64,000 nucleotides of DNA from NCBI GenBank assembly GCA_001949185.1, contig BDGG01000004.1, positions 4,108,554 to 4,172,553 of the forward strand, given 5' to 3'. Positions 36,123-46,600 of the stretch are shown piece by piece (positions within the stretch are counted from its first letter, which is position 1; each line of letters begins with the position of its first letter). Position numbers and translations under genes: made by a program. A model generated the notes under the pieces. It worked only from the letters and a program-made list of their open reading frames with translations, was not told where the DNA came from and ran no database searches. The stretch comes from Ramazzottius varieornatus (lineage: Eukaryota > Tardigrada > Eutardigrada > Parachela > Ramazzottiidae).

Positions 36123-38358
36123 CTACGGTTTCTCGTGCAGGAATGTACAGTTCACTCCTTTATGACAATGTCCATTCAAAAAGAATCTACAGGGCACCAC
36201 CGGTATTCCAACATATCGACGAGGCGCTGGATTCTGAGCTCCGCCGGAGCCCCCGCGGCTCCCTGCACGAGGTGCAGGCGGTCGATTATGGCCGTAGTTC
36301 GAGCTACGAGCCCCAGAGTCCTGATCGCGTGCTGCAGGTCCGCGGTCCGAGGAAACAGAACTGTTATGCCGATGGGCGTTGTCCGAACCGTTGCTGAAAG
36401 AGCGAGACAATGCCGAAGCACCTGAAATCATAAAATCCCGTCAGACAACTAAAGATAACGGCAATAACATGAGCCATATCCCAAGAAAAACTAGAAAAAT
36501 GGGCACTACGATCGCATAAGCTATTTTTGATACTGGTAAAAACATAAATTTCTGTGCGTACGTTCGTATCATTGCCCAGACTTCGTAACCACGGGAGTCA
36601 TGGAGCACGATACACAGCAGTGAAAGACCTACCCTGTGTTTGATACGACGAAGGACCCACTCCTTGTGCGTAGTTAGTACCCGGAGAAGGAAAGGCAGGT
36701 GACTCACGAATTAATGTTCCAGCAGTTTGAGAAGGACCAGCGGTCGATATATTCTGGCTTCCAGAACTTTGTGCGAGGCTACCACCACCAGCAGCAGCTT
36801 TCAAAGCATTAGCCTGTCTCAGAGCAGAAATAATCTGTTCCCGCATACTATCATCCCCATTCCCATCTGCATTAGCACTTTTATTCTGAGCAACACTAGG
36901 CATCTTATACGGTTCTCGTTCTGTTTGTGGACCAAAAGAAGAAACGTCTTTGGAAGTTAACACGGTCGGAAGTGGCTGGGGTGTAATTGGTGCGGCCATC
37001 GGCACAGCTGGCGTTGGTGGACTAACTACTTCCGGTAAGGGACCGTTAGCAGTCAGAATGTTCAGCGTGGCCGCGGCCTGTGATGGAGTCGGAAGAGTCA
37101 CGGGCACCACCTTCATGTCGAAACTGGCTAGTTTCACCAGGGTTCCTTCCGACTCTTCCGGACTGTCCGGAGCACTGCAACAAAAACAAAGCCAAGGTTA
37201 ACAAGAATACTCATCCGTACAGAAAATCGTGAGAATCACCGCATTACTGATCAGTTTCCTCCGTCAATAGGGTACAAGCTTAAGTACTGATTTTCGGCCA
37301 GTGTGTGGTACGTACTTTTCTCGGTTCAGTTGGAGGACCGAAAGGGATCCCGACGATCTGATGGAGATTTCGCGCGCAGACTCTGCTAAGATTCGTATCT
37401 TTTCTATACTGTCTCTGCCGCGCGGATTGACGGGGGGAGGCGGAAGACCCAACGTTACTGGAGGAATGAACCAGGTGTTCTCGTCGACGGTGTTGACGTG
37501 ATGGCTGATCTCCTCGTCCACGGCGAGCTGTAGACTCTGTCGCTCGAACTGAGCTTCGGACTTTTTGAGATCCATCCCTTCTGTTGCGTTAGGCTGCTGA
37601 GCCATATGCATTGTCCGGTAGACATTTTCTGAAAGAACAAAAATCAGCCTCACTTCGTCATTCTTTTGATAAGGCGAGAACTTCCTGATCGACAAGGAAG
37701 TCGCACAGTACGTACCTCGTTCGTTTTCCACACTTTCGAAGATCCTGACTTTCACTAGTTTTGGCTCACTAACGAAACGGACCTTCTTCTTGGGAGGCTC
37801 GGCTGAAGTCGTCAATAAACTGGATTTTTTCCTCCGATGATCGTATATGCAGGTAAAAAGTCCTTGCGGATTTCTTTTCCGTTCAGCTACAACAAAACAG
37901 AAATCACTTTTGGCCGTCGTTAATCAATCAATAGATCAAACGGAAAAACACAATTTCAGACTCACCAGACCAGTTGACTCGCGATAACTCGTCCTCCTCC
38001 TTTTGATCGTCCTTCAAATCTTCATCGTTGCCGGAGCTGAGAAATGCGGTGTTAGACTGGGACGAGAGTGTATCCGGAACGGTAGTATCGTCACGGTAGA
38101 ATGGGAAAGCAGAGTCGGAAACGCGTCTCCTCTTAAGGCCAGCGTCTACCTCGTCTTGGACGAGTCTCTTGCCTTGGAAAGCCTCTGAAGTATTTGTCAT
38201 ACCATGAGAACCTTCATTAGATGCAGACAAGGTGTCTGCCCTGTATGTTTCCATTTTGGTTTGTCTTGTGTGTAATGAGTTTCGAAAGAGTAAGGGCGCC
38301 GAACATTCAGTCATCACTCCAGACTCTGGTAACTCATAAATCACAAACTGCCTGCTGG
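36123..38358 (-). CDS. PPP1R10-like: PNUTS-like PP1 regulatory subunit (PPP1R10), N-terminus not found
   Basis: PNUTS targets protein phosphatase 1 to chromatin and acts in the PTW/PP1 complex at transcription termination. The exon at 37815-37729 has the PP1-docking motif KKKVRF followed by KLVKVRIFESVENERG. The next (37630-37290) has AQFERQSLQLAVDEEISHHV and NTWFIPPVTLGLPPPPVNPR, matching the conserved PNUTS segment after the docking site. A long Pro/Ser/Ala/Gln-rich linker follows, and the C-terminus is a CCCH zinc finger, CRFFLNGHCHKGVNCTFLH, preceded by RG/Ser repeats, as in PNUTS. The upstream exon (38358-37969) is acidic with a KRRR patch; in-frame ATGs are at 38305 and 38254. The TFIIS-N domain that opens vertebrate PNUTS is not visible up to 39.9 kb, so the N-terminus is either missed or absent. 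Confidence 0.78.
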
Positions 38359-39889
38359 ACAGCACAAGCTATGATGGTAAGAAGGAGAACTCAATCGTTC
38401 CTGGTCCCTAACACATGAACAGGACCTTGCCCTATACAGTATCTGGCTCCAAAGAAGCAGAAGGGATCAGTCGCGAAGAACTCAGAAAATTACTGAATAC
38501 TGACTGCGTTGAAAATCTAGGTTCCTGAGAGAAAACCAAGGTCAAACGATTGAGCACGTGGACGTTGCGAAAATCTATACGCTGCGGCTCGGCTCGGTAC
38601 AATAATCGGATCGAGGAATCGTGCAAGATTCCATGGTCGAAATCATCTGAGCAGAAGCCTCTGAATGACGCAGCGCACGCGCATCCGCACGCTATTACGA
38701 GCGTCGAGTTTAAAATTCGTAAATTTTTGAGACAGTATCTGAGCCCTTGCCTGGTCATCCCGGGGGTAAGCTTGTTATTCTGGCGAACAAAGGGGTTTTT
38801 TCCCTCCGAACTCAACATTTCTGTTTATTCGGTTCATCCTTCCTTTATTGCGAAGAACGATCTCTCATGGACTCTTTTCGCAACACGATCCAGAGCTGAC
38901 AACTTTATTCTACCCGGAGGGGGCACACGCCATCTTGCGGATGGCGTCTTCTTGCGGAACAGCGAAAGCGCACTGTGGATATTTGGGTGGACTGATGAAG
39001 AAGGAAGATATTTGATAAAAGGTACAGGAAGATGTCGGCAAAACTTCAAGGTGTCGGATTAACTGTAACCCTTTCAGCTACGGGGACCTTCCCTTCGCAG
39101 GCGTGTGACGCAGACGTACAGCTGACATACGGACTTCAGAATAAACGAGGCTCAGAACGATCGCAATGCTGTTCTAGCGCATCCGTACTGCATGTGCATG
39201 ATGCGCAGCGCACGAATTTTAATAAATAAATATTTATTTGGAGTGTTTCGACCTGTACACCAGGTTGCACTCGGGTGAACGATTCCAACCGCCAAGCATC
39301 TGTTAATGCATCTATTTTTAAAAGGTTACGTTTCACGTAAAAGTTCGGTCGGCTCGAGCGCTGACCGGTCTCTGGAACTGCTTCTTGGTAACTCAGCGCT
39401 ACCCTGGGCCGAGACCAGATTTTTCATGGAGGAATTTACTTATTCCCGGCGCACCGAGGGTTCCCCAACTTCGTTACTTCGGGTAATGCTAACGCTGGAC
39501 TTTCGCAATTGTTTCGGAATTCGAGTGCTTAGTCCTTATTTTCCGTTTTCCAGGAAAACTACGGGGTCTCTGGCCTTGGGATCGCCTTTCTGCTTCGTAA
39601 AGTTGTCCTTGCTGTTCGGAAAGACTGTTGCGAAGCTTTAAAACCAGGAGAAACGGTTCGGTCGAAAGCTGGTGTCGCGCTGCCTGGAGTTGATTTTCGG
39701 ATGGATGTCGACGTGGAGGTTGGACCAGGACAAGTACCTCAGTACACGTGGATGCTGAAGATCTCTTAGGTCTTCTCCCAGAGCTGTTCTGGGAAGATTA
39801 GTGAGCGAACGCCGGGCGTTTGATGCCGAACTCCTGGACGGGAAGGATAAAGTCCGATCACGCGGAACTCCGGATTTAACAAGGTATAA
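38359..39889. other. Unresolved stretch with weak coding signals
   Basis: Plus-strand fragments look partly coding: about 38700-38765 (KIRKFLRQYLSPCLVIPG, donor GTAAGC), 38876-39021, and about 39594-39770, which ends GVDFRMDVDVEVGPGQVPQY, TWMLKIS and a stop. I could not join them in one frame and do not recognise a family. The 5' exons of the PNUTS-like gene would also have to lie here on the minus strand. An AT-rich run (ATTTTTAATAAATAAATATT) stands near 39216. Confidence 0.3.
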
Positions 39890-40133
39890 TATGGGCTCTG
39901 GGCACTCAGTGGGCAGAGCTCCTCAGAAGTCTGGGGTCACGGCGTAGAGACATAATCGATGAAATTCAGCCAAGGGCCAGGGTAGCTCAAGGGTAGGGGC
40001 CAGGGCTTGCCATGTGGAGGCCAAGAAATTTCACGAAAAACCTGAAATCCTCCCTTGCCCTTGTTAAATTTCATCAGCTGTGCCTCTACCCCATGACCCC
40101 AGACTTCTGAGGAACCTTGCCCACAGCCCATAT
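39890..40133. mobile_element. Foldback element (MITE), copy 2 of family B
   Basis: The full-length copy of the family at 10405-10613. Ends ATGGGCTCTGGGCAC... and ...CCTTGCCCACAGCCCAT are inverted, continuing through TCCTCAGAAGTCTGGGGTCA and its inverse. Total inverted repeat is about 60 bases per side. TA flanks both ends, fitting a TA target-site duplication and a Tc1/mariner-type mobiliser. Confidence 0.88.
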
Positions 40134-40378
40134 GTCACGGGAAGGTGTATGATACAGTAATATTTACTGTGACTTCCGGTCCGGCATCGGATTAGAGCTC
40201 GGAAATTTTCTTATGGATTTTTGAGTGTCGTACCGCTGCCAAATTATTGTCAGGAAATTCTTTACCTTTTGACAAGTGCGAGTTGCTTGAGCGGAAGGTG
40301 ACTGAGTTTTCTTACACGATTTTATCTCAGTTCCAGACTTGGGCGGCCTGCTGACTTCCGCCGAAGTTTCGCCTAACA

Positions 40379-41209
40379 ATGTCGATGACGCTGGATATCA
40401 GGCCGTCGTGCCTCTGCACAGAAAGGCTGACTGCAGCAGCTAAACGATGGAGGTTCCTGAAACGAATCCGTCAGTTCGATCAAATGGACTTCCAGTTTGC
40501 TTTGTGGCAGGTACGAATCTCGAAAACTAATCTCCTCTTTGATCCCGCAACGAAGTGGTCAATGTTGCACTGAAACAAGTTTTTTTTGCAGATGGTTAAT
40601 CTGGTGGTCGCTCCAAGGAAAGTCTACCGGAACTTTGTCACGAGGAAGCAGTCAAAGGATCAGTTTGCGCGAGACGACCCCGCGTTTCTCGTGCTACTCA
40701 GCGCATTCCTCTGTCTTTCCTCAGCATTGATAACGGTAGTCCTTCGGCTGGGCTTCGTGGGCTTCATAAAGTTTCTTCTGTGGTCTGTCTTCGTGGACTG
40801 CATCGGAGCAGGCATGATAACGGCCACAGTCATGTGGGCCGTGACCAATGCCTTTTTCCGAGCGGATAGGCAGCACGATGTGGAATGGGGCTACTCATTC
40901 GACATCCACTTGAACGCTTCTTTCGCTTTCCTGGTTTTCATCCACATCATACAGCCGATTTTATACTATCCTTTGCTGAGTTTACAAGGCTTTGTTGGTA
41001 GCTTTTTCGCTTGTACGCTGTACTTAGTGGCGTGTTCCTACTACTTGTACATTACGTTTTTGGGATACTCATCAGTCCCGTTTCTAAAAGGAACCCGAAA
41101 ACTGCTGTACCTTTTCCCTTTCTTACTGTTGCTATATTGCGTTACTGTAGGTGTCGGTTGGAATGTATCCCGTGCTGTGATGAATTTTTATCATTACAGA
41201 GTCATGTGA
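40379..41209 (+). CDS. UNC50: UNC-50 homologue, Golgi membrane protein
   Basis: A multi-pass membrane protein of the early secretory pathway, needed in worms for assembly and trafficking of nicotinic acetylcholine receptors. Two exons, 40379-40510 and 40592-41209, join in phase 0 and give 249 residues (human about 259). Visible: RWRFLKRIRQFDQMDFQFAL, WQMVNLVVAPRKVYRNF, RKQSKDQFARDDPAFLVLL, then hydrophobic segments around VFVDCIGAGMITATVMW, DVEWGYSFDIHLNASFAFLV, YYLYITFLGYSSVPFLKGTR and the C-terminal GVGWNVSRAVMNFYHYRVM. These match the family from end to end. ATG at 40379 follows an in-frame region without better candidates; the N-terminal ~15 residues are not conserved. Confidence 0.96.
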
Positions 41210-41313
41210 ATCGAGGTACAACTTTTCATACAGCCATCATCTGTGATATTAAAGATTTGATCTGTACATTCGATTCCTTCCGAATACTTGACAGAACCGT
41301 GAAACCAAAAGCC

Positions 41314-42416
41314 CTATGAATATACAGGCGTGTCGAGAAGATTATCCGTGAAGTTTTCTGCTAGTGCTGCGCCAGAAACTTCTTCGTCTGCGCTCTGCGC
41401 ATTGTCAGAAAACGTTGTACACTCAGAGTGAGCTTGCATGAAAACTGAAGTTGTGGAAGTTCCGAATTTAACATTGATCTCGAACAGGTCTAACACTTTA
41501 GGGACTTTCTGAATGGTCATTCGGATTGTGGGGACCTTGGACCAGGTCTTCCCCATGAAGTCTGACCGGTTATTTCTCCAAGTGCCCCAGCTAGGTGGCT
41601 GAGCTCTACCACTTCCGCCGTCCTTGTTTGCCCAGTAAGCGCCCTGCTCCCGAAAGAGAATTTGTCGTGTAACGATGAACGGGATGCCGGACTGTCTGGA
41701 AATTCTCGATATCACCGCCGCCAGCTTCAGAAAAAACTGATTGTGGTTCGGCGGAGACGCAGGAGACTGATGGCGAGCGAGCCAGTAGAACGCCGTGATG
41801 TTGTCCATGCATATCAAGGCAGTTCTTTCCCCTCTGTTCAAACTCTGTTCGAGACGATAAAGTTCTACGAACAACAGAGCTACAACAAAAAGATTGTAAA
41901 GTGCATGAGTATTCAGTTTACGTGGGCGTGTTTCGATTGCCTCGGCATGGAGAACCCACCTGTTGAATACGCTCTTTTTATTTTGAGCCGTGAAAGACTT
42001 TGAAACAAGACCTTTTCGATCGAGCTGGGATTTTGAGTTTTCTCTCGGATTCGAAACTGTAGTAGGTTGCCCAGCCGATGGATATTCATCTGGTTAAGGA
42101 TATCAAAGAAAACCACTTCGGCGCCACATCCTCCGAACTCCACGTCCAGGATACATCGGGTAACGATCTCGAGTAACAGGATGCTCTTTCCGGAACCGAA
42201 ACGGCCGTTGATCTCGAGTATCCCGTTCTTCCCGAAAGTACCGTCGGTGAAAAGTAGCGGAATGATCCGCGAGACGTCAGCTCTTTGACTAAGACCGACG
42301 AAGAGCTAAGAAGAACAATTAGATCAAGGTACAATGGTGGACGGCGGAGCGAAGGATCAATGCAATTCGATAACTACCTCTACTCCAGATTCCTCGTCCC
42401 TTTTGTCGGCAAACAT
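41314..42416 (-). CDS. XRCC2: XRCC2, RAD51 paralogue
   Basis: A homologous-recombination protein of the BCDX2 complex that helps RAD51 filament formation. Exon 1 (42416-42378) codes MFADKRDEESGVE. Exon 2 (from 42305) codes LFVGLSQRADVSRIIPLLF, then NGILEINGRFGSGKSILLLE with an intact Walker A (GRFGSGKS), RCILDVEFGGCGAEVVFFDI and MNIHRLGNLLQFRI. The last exon (about 41880 down) has the Walker B-like ALICMDNITAFYWLARH and SGIPFIVTRQILFREQGAYW, as in XRCC2. The C-terminal third is divergent. The middle junction near 41960-41880 is approximate. The start codon lies 436 bases from that of pICln on the opposite strand. Confidence 0.88.
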
Positions 42417-42852
42417 TAGGAGGCTGCGGTGGACTCGTGAAGTCTCTCCTTGTAGAGGCGGTGGAAGCGGCTGGTTCCAGAAATTTGGAGATGGGCAGGA
42501 AAGCCTCTTAAGTCTTAAAGATGAGTTTGTTTGTGTTTTTACGACTTCCGTCTTCCGCTCAAATTTCAGCTTCCGGTGACCTCCAGCTCCGGTGGCCGAA
42601 TTCCCGAACAGTACAGTAACGGTTGATTCATAAATGGCTTGATTGTACCACGGACAACTACCAAGGCTGATCGACTGATTGACGTTTATTCGTTCTGGTA
42701 GAAAAGGACAGTAAAAACCCCTGGAAATCTTTTCGCAATCAGGTTCTGATTTTCAATTTGCTCGTGTTTGAGTCCTTTTCACCTTTTTTTCGAGTCTGAA
42801 ATAAATGTCGACAGAGTTCTTGGTAAGTCGTTTGTAACTCTACCAAGGGAAC
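42417..42852. promoter_or_regulatory. Divergent promoter region, XRCC2 / pICln
   Basis: 436 bases between start codons on opposite strands. Must hold both promoters and both 5' UTRs. No clear TATA box; no motif I can name with confidence. Confidence 0.5.
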
Positions 42853-43552
42853 ATGAGGGACCTTATACCTTTGAATGTTCCGACTGACGGAGTGGTGTTG
42901 GCTGTGGAGGATGTCGTGGTCAAGAATAGAGAAGGATCGTACGGGACCGGCCGGCTGTTCATCACCGAAGAGTAAGATAGATTTGCTAACTCTCACCACC
43001 AGCCTGTTCATGGGAATCAGACGTGACTACCATGTGTGATCTACTGATGGTTATTTGTGGTACTCGTGCAGGAACGTCAGATGGATAACGTCGGAGCTAA
43101 GAGGCTTTGTGCTGTCGTACTTCGAGATCTCTCTACATGCAGTCAGCAAAGACGTCACTAACTTCCCTGAAGAATGCATCTATCTGATGCTGGACGCTGG
43201 TAAAGAAGAGTCTGAAGAAGACAGCGAACCTGAAGAGAACGGGTTGGATGCTGAGATGAATGGAGGGACTCATGCACCTGAGAAAGAGCTGTACTTCATT
43301 CCCAACGATAAGTCCATGCTGGACTCTATCTTCACGGCGATGGCGCACTGTCAGTCACTCCACCCTGATCCAGAGGACGTTGGATCGGATGACGACGCAA
43401 TGCACGACGAGGAAGAGTCAGGAATGGGCGAAGGTGGTGGTGGTGGGGATTTGACCTACGATTATGGCAGGGGAGACGAGAGGTACGGAAGCGATAACGA
43501 CGAGGACCATCTTCCGGACAACGCTCACCATTTTGGCAGTGGCGACCATTAG
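42853..43552 (+). CDS. CLNS1A: pICln, methylosome subunit
   Basis: A chaperone that holds Sm proteins for PRMT5-WDR77 methylation before SMN loads them onto snRNA. Two exons, 42853-42971 and 43072-43552, join in frame (GA|G). The PH-like fold is visible as DGVVLAVEDVVVKNREGSYG, TGRLFITEENVRWI, GFVLSYFEISLHAVSKD and CIYLMLD. An acidic loop (EESEEDSEPEEN) sits in the usual place. ELYFIPNDKSMLDSIFTAMA, HCQSLHPDPED is the strongest signature. The acidic C-terminus (SDDDAMHDEEES) has a Gly run and ends HFGSGDH. The tail is shorter than in vertebrates. Start chosen at the first in-frame ATG before the conserved fold. Confidence 0.95.
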
Positions 43553-43793
43553 AGACTTTTCCGTTACTGATTGTTCCTTCTCAGTTCTCACTACCTTCCC
43601 AGATTATTGTGCTAGATATTTAGGATGAACAACGAAGCCTACAATTTTCTTGATGGAATTTTACTGCTTGTATTTGTTTTTGTAAGTTTATGGGTTCGAA
43701 ACTCAGTGCAGACTGTTTCGTCTATGGGGCAACGTTAAAAACAGAATACCGAGGCAAAACGTAATTCTTAGCGAACTATCGCCAACGCAGAGT

Positions 43794-45795
43794 TTAGACA
43801 GCGGTAAGCATCTCACTTCCTTTAATCTGAATCATACGCTCCATAGAGTCAACGTCGCCACACCATTCCTTCATGTTCTTCGTCAAGTTGGAGATCTAGG
43901 AAGAAAATAAACCAGTCAGCATGAATAATTCGATGAGGAGAAGTCGTAGATATGGGATGTAAGAGAATTTTCACCTGGTCCATGCTCAGTATCCTGGGCT
44001 TCACCCATGTCATATAAAATACACGGGCTTTTTCGTCAATGTCGCCTCTGATGAGCTTCAAGGAAAGACCTCGCATAAGTAGTAGTTCCACCTGTGAGCA
44101 CAACGGAGATTCAGAATAACATATTCTGCTGTAACACATGAGAACACTTCGTAGGAGAAAGGAGCACAAACCTCATCCAGGGGGGTATTCGTGGTGGCAG
44201 AGATTTCTTCGAAAGAAATGTTACGGTCGTGTGGTGGCCGCTTGAAGCCCATCTGTAAAGGATTAGATACTGAGCAATGCTTTTGTAATTCACATATTAT
44301 GGAACAACGGCGTTGAGGTCTGTGTTCCTTCTTACCTCGACGATTCCAGTGAGGCGAAGTTTCTCTAACATCTGCTTCTGCATCTGGGCAGCCTCCGGCT
44401 ACAAAGAATTATAATCTCTGAGATCCCGTTCGTTCTAAAGTAGACGAGCATGCCAGAAATGGGTCATACCACTTGCTTGACCCATTGTCCTTTTAGGGCA
44501 TCGAAGGCCTTCTCGTCGCCGTAATTGAAGGCTTCCAATGATCGTAATAGCCAGTCATATTTAGGGTTCTGAAGTGCCAGTATAATGGGATGGACGAGCT
44601 AAAGGAAAAAAACATAGTAACTGTTAGAGAAACCTGTGGATATACGGCAGAACTGCATGGAAGCCTTACGAGCTCTCCGAAGCTGTATATTCCCTCTCCC
44701 AACACCGCAGCTATTGCGAGACGTTCAGCTTTGATTCGTCTTTCTTCCGCTGAAAGAAAAACGTCAAGCTATTACGTAGCTCATTACACGCGGAATATTC
44801 TAACTTACATGATAGTTTTTCGAGGTTCACGCAGCCCAAGAACTTCAGTGCTTCACGGAAGTACTCGGCATAGGTTCCACACAGACGATAATATTCGCTA
44901 CTCAGCTCATAGAACTGCGGATGCGCCAAGCTAACATCGTCGATACCGCGTAGCTTCTTCTCGATATCTTCCAGGAGAGCCTGTAAAGCGTACAGCCAAT
45001 GTGCTAAGTAACCTAAATCCTGGGCTCTGTTAGCAGATTGAACTACAGTACCTTGACCGCAGGAAAGTTTCCCGCGTTTAGGTGGACGGTGCCAATGGCG
45101 GTCTGGAGGAGACAATCTGCGGGGATATCTTGGGGGGTGTTTTTCAGTTTCTTTCGCGCATTCTCCAAGAAAGCGATGCCTTCCGGCGCGTTATCTGAAA
45201 CACGGATGAACAGCGGTTACTGTACTGTCATCCGTCTTATTACAGAACGCTTCGTGGTATATACTTGGGAAGATCTTTGGAGACAGAAATACTGCGATCT
45301 CGGCCAGTTTATGGGCTCCCATTCTGTAATAGAGATCCGGTACATACTGGTCTTGTCTAGCATAGTTATAGGGATACTTACCGTGCCTCAACATCCTGGA
45401 TCAACTTCTTGTATAACTGCAAGATAAATTTGCCTATAATACTGTACTAAGTGACGTCGCGACTAATAGACACCATTACCTCTGAATATCCACCGGCGCT
45501 GGCGACAAATTGCTCGTCTCTGATGAGAGCAGAAAGCTTCATGGATAACTGATACCACAGCCTAAATCAAAACGCGAACGTTCATTTCGTTGTCGACGGA
45601 AGGAAGCTCACATCCATAGTGTACACCGTATGACGATAACTCAGTGAATCCACGACTGAATTGATCGCGTTCTTCCCGATTTGATAGCAGAACGTACCTT
45701 TTCTCGTGATAGGCAGCAATTTCTGCCCAGTTGTCCTTCTGGGATCCCTCTGCGTTGCTAGACATCCTGGCTGCAAGATACTCCGCAGTCGCCAT
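43794..45795 (-). CDS. PSMD13: 26S proteasome lid subunit Rpn9 (PSMD13)
   Basis: A PCI-domain subunit of the 19S lid. About ten exons. Recognisable parts in order: NWAEIAAYHEKR near the start; HLNAGNFPAVKALLEDIEKK; FYELSSEYYRLCGTYAEYFR; EALKFLGCVNLEKLS; AVLGEGIYSFGELLVHPII; WLLRSLEAFNYGDEKAFDAL; MGFKRPPHDRNISFEEISAT; DEVELLLMRGLSLKLIRGDI; ARVFYMTWVKPRILSMDQ; and the C-terminal helix NMKEWCGDVDSMERM with GSEMLTAV and stop. These follow human PSMD13 closely. The start at 45795 (MATAEYLAARM) is the first of two nearby ATGs; the second gives 10 residues fewer. The N-terminal exons between 45400 and 45700 are less certain. Confidence 0.93.
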
Positions 45796-46600
45796 TCTTG
45801 TTGCCGCTGATGTCCGTCGAATCGAACGACAAGGACAATCTGCCCAAAGGGTGGCGCAGTCCGAAGAGCTGCACAAAAGCTCACGACTAGAGATAACAAC
45901 CTATCGCCGAAGACAAGAATGGAGTACTAGCAGGTTGCAAAAGGGATTTCGAAGAGCAAATCCTCCGAACAATAAGGAGATTCTGCTGACACATGGAGAG
46001 AAGAAACCTTTATTGAAAAGGAACCGCCACCGTGTAGGTGGTAGCCTTTCGACTCTGTAGTTCAATTAACGTCATAACCATACATACCAAATGACAACTG
46101 CTGCTGTTAGTCTGCCACCATGACCATGTATAATTGTCATTTTTGTCTTCGCGCTCGTTTTTTGCGTCTTACCTTTCCAGATCTCCACAAAATCTTTCGC
46201 CGTCACGGTCAGCGATCCGTTGATGCAGCAGATCTTACCTTAAGCTTCTACTGTTGCTCGATATGTCTGAGTCTCACTAAAGAATCATCCCCTTTGCGTT
46301 GTTCACAGGTGTTGCCATTATCTCCGAAAGCCGATGGACTCTATGCAGGTGGATTATCCTAACAGGGTAATCCGCCTGTGTCGACTTACTCGAAACCTTG
46401 ACTTGGACCACGTCTCGATCTTCATTAACGTTTTACCCTGCAACAGCCGTCACATCAGACTGCCTAGATCTCGTCCTTAGTATGGAACGGTCACTCCCTG
46501 ATAATTGGACCTGTTATTGCAGCGTCCTGAAAGATCCTGCCGGATGAGGTGTTTTGTTCCGCGGAACAACCATGCATCTTGGAGTGGCTGACCTGCCATC
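45796..46600. promoter_or_regulatory. Divergent upstream region, PSMD13 / peroxidase
   Basis: 805 bases between start codons on opposite strands. It contains a strong 14-bp-stem hairpin at 46346-46378 (listed separately) and no coding signal. A short plus-strand frame at 46120-46362 has no domain. Confidence 0.4.
46346..46378. repeat. Hairpin upstream of the peroxidase gene
   Basis: CAGGTGGATTATCC, loop TAACA, GGGTAATCCGCCTG. All 14 positions pair if two G-U pairs are allowed, so it would be a stable stem in RNA transcribed from either strand. It lies about 220 bases before the peroxidase ATG. Confidence 0.7.

Noticed and set aside
38550-39062. A 170-codon plus-strand frame
   Set aside because: It runs through a likely donor at 38766 and has no recognisable domain; only parts of it look coding, so it is left unassigned.
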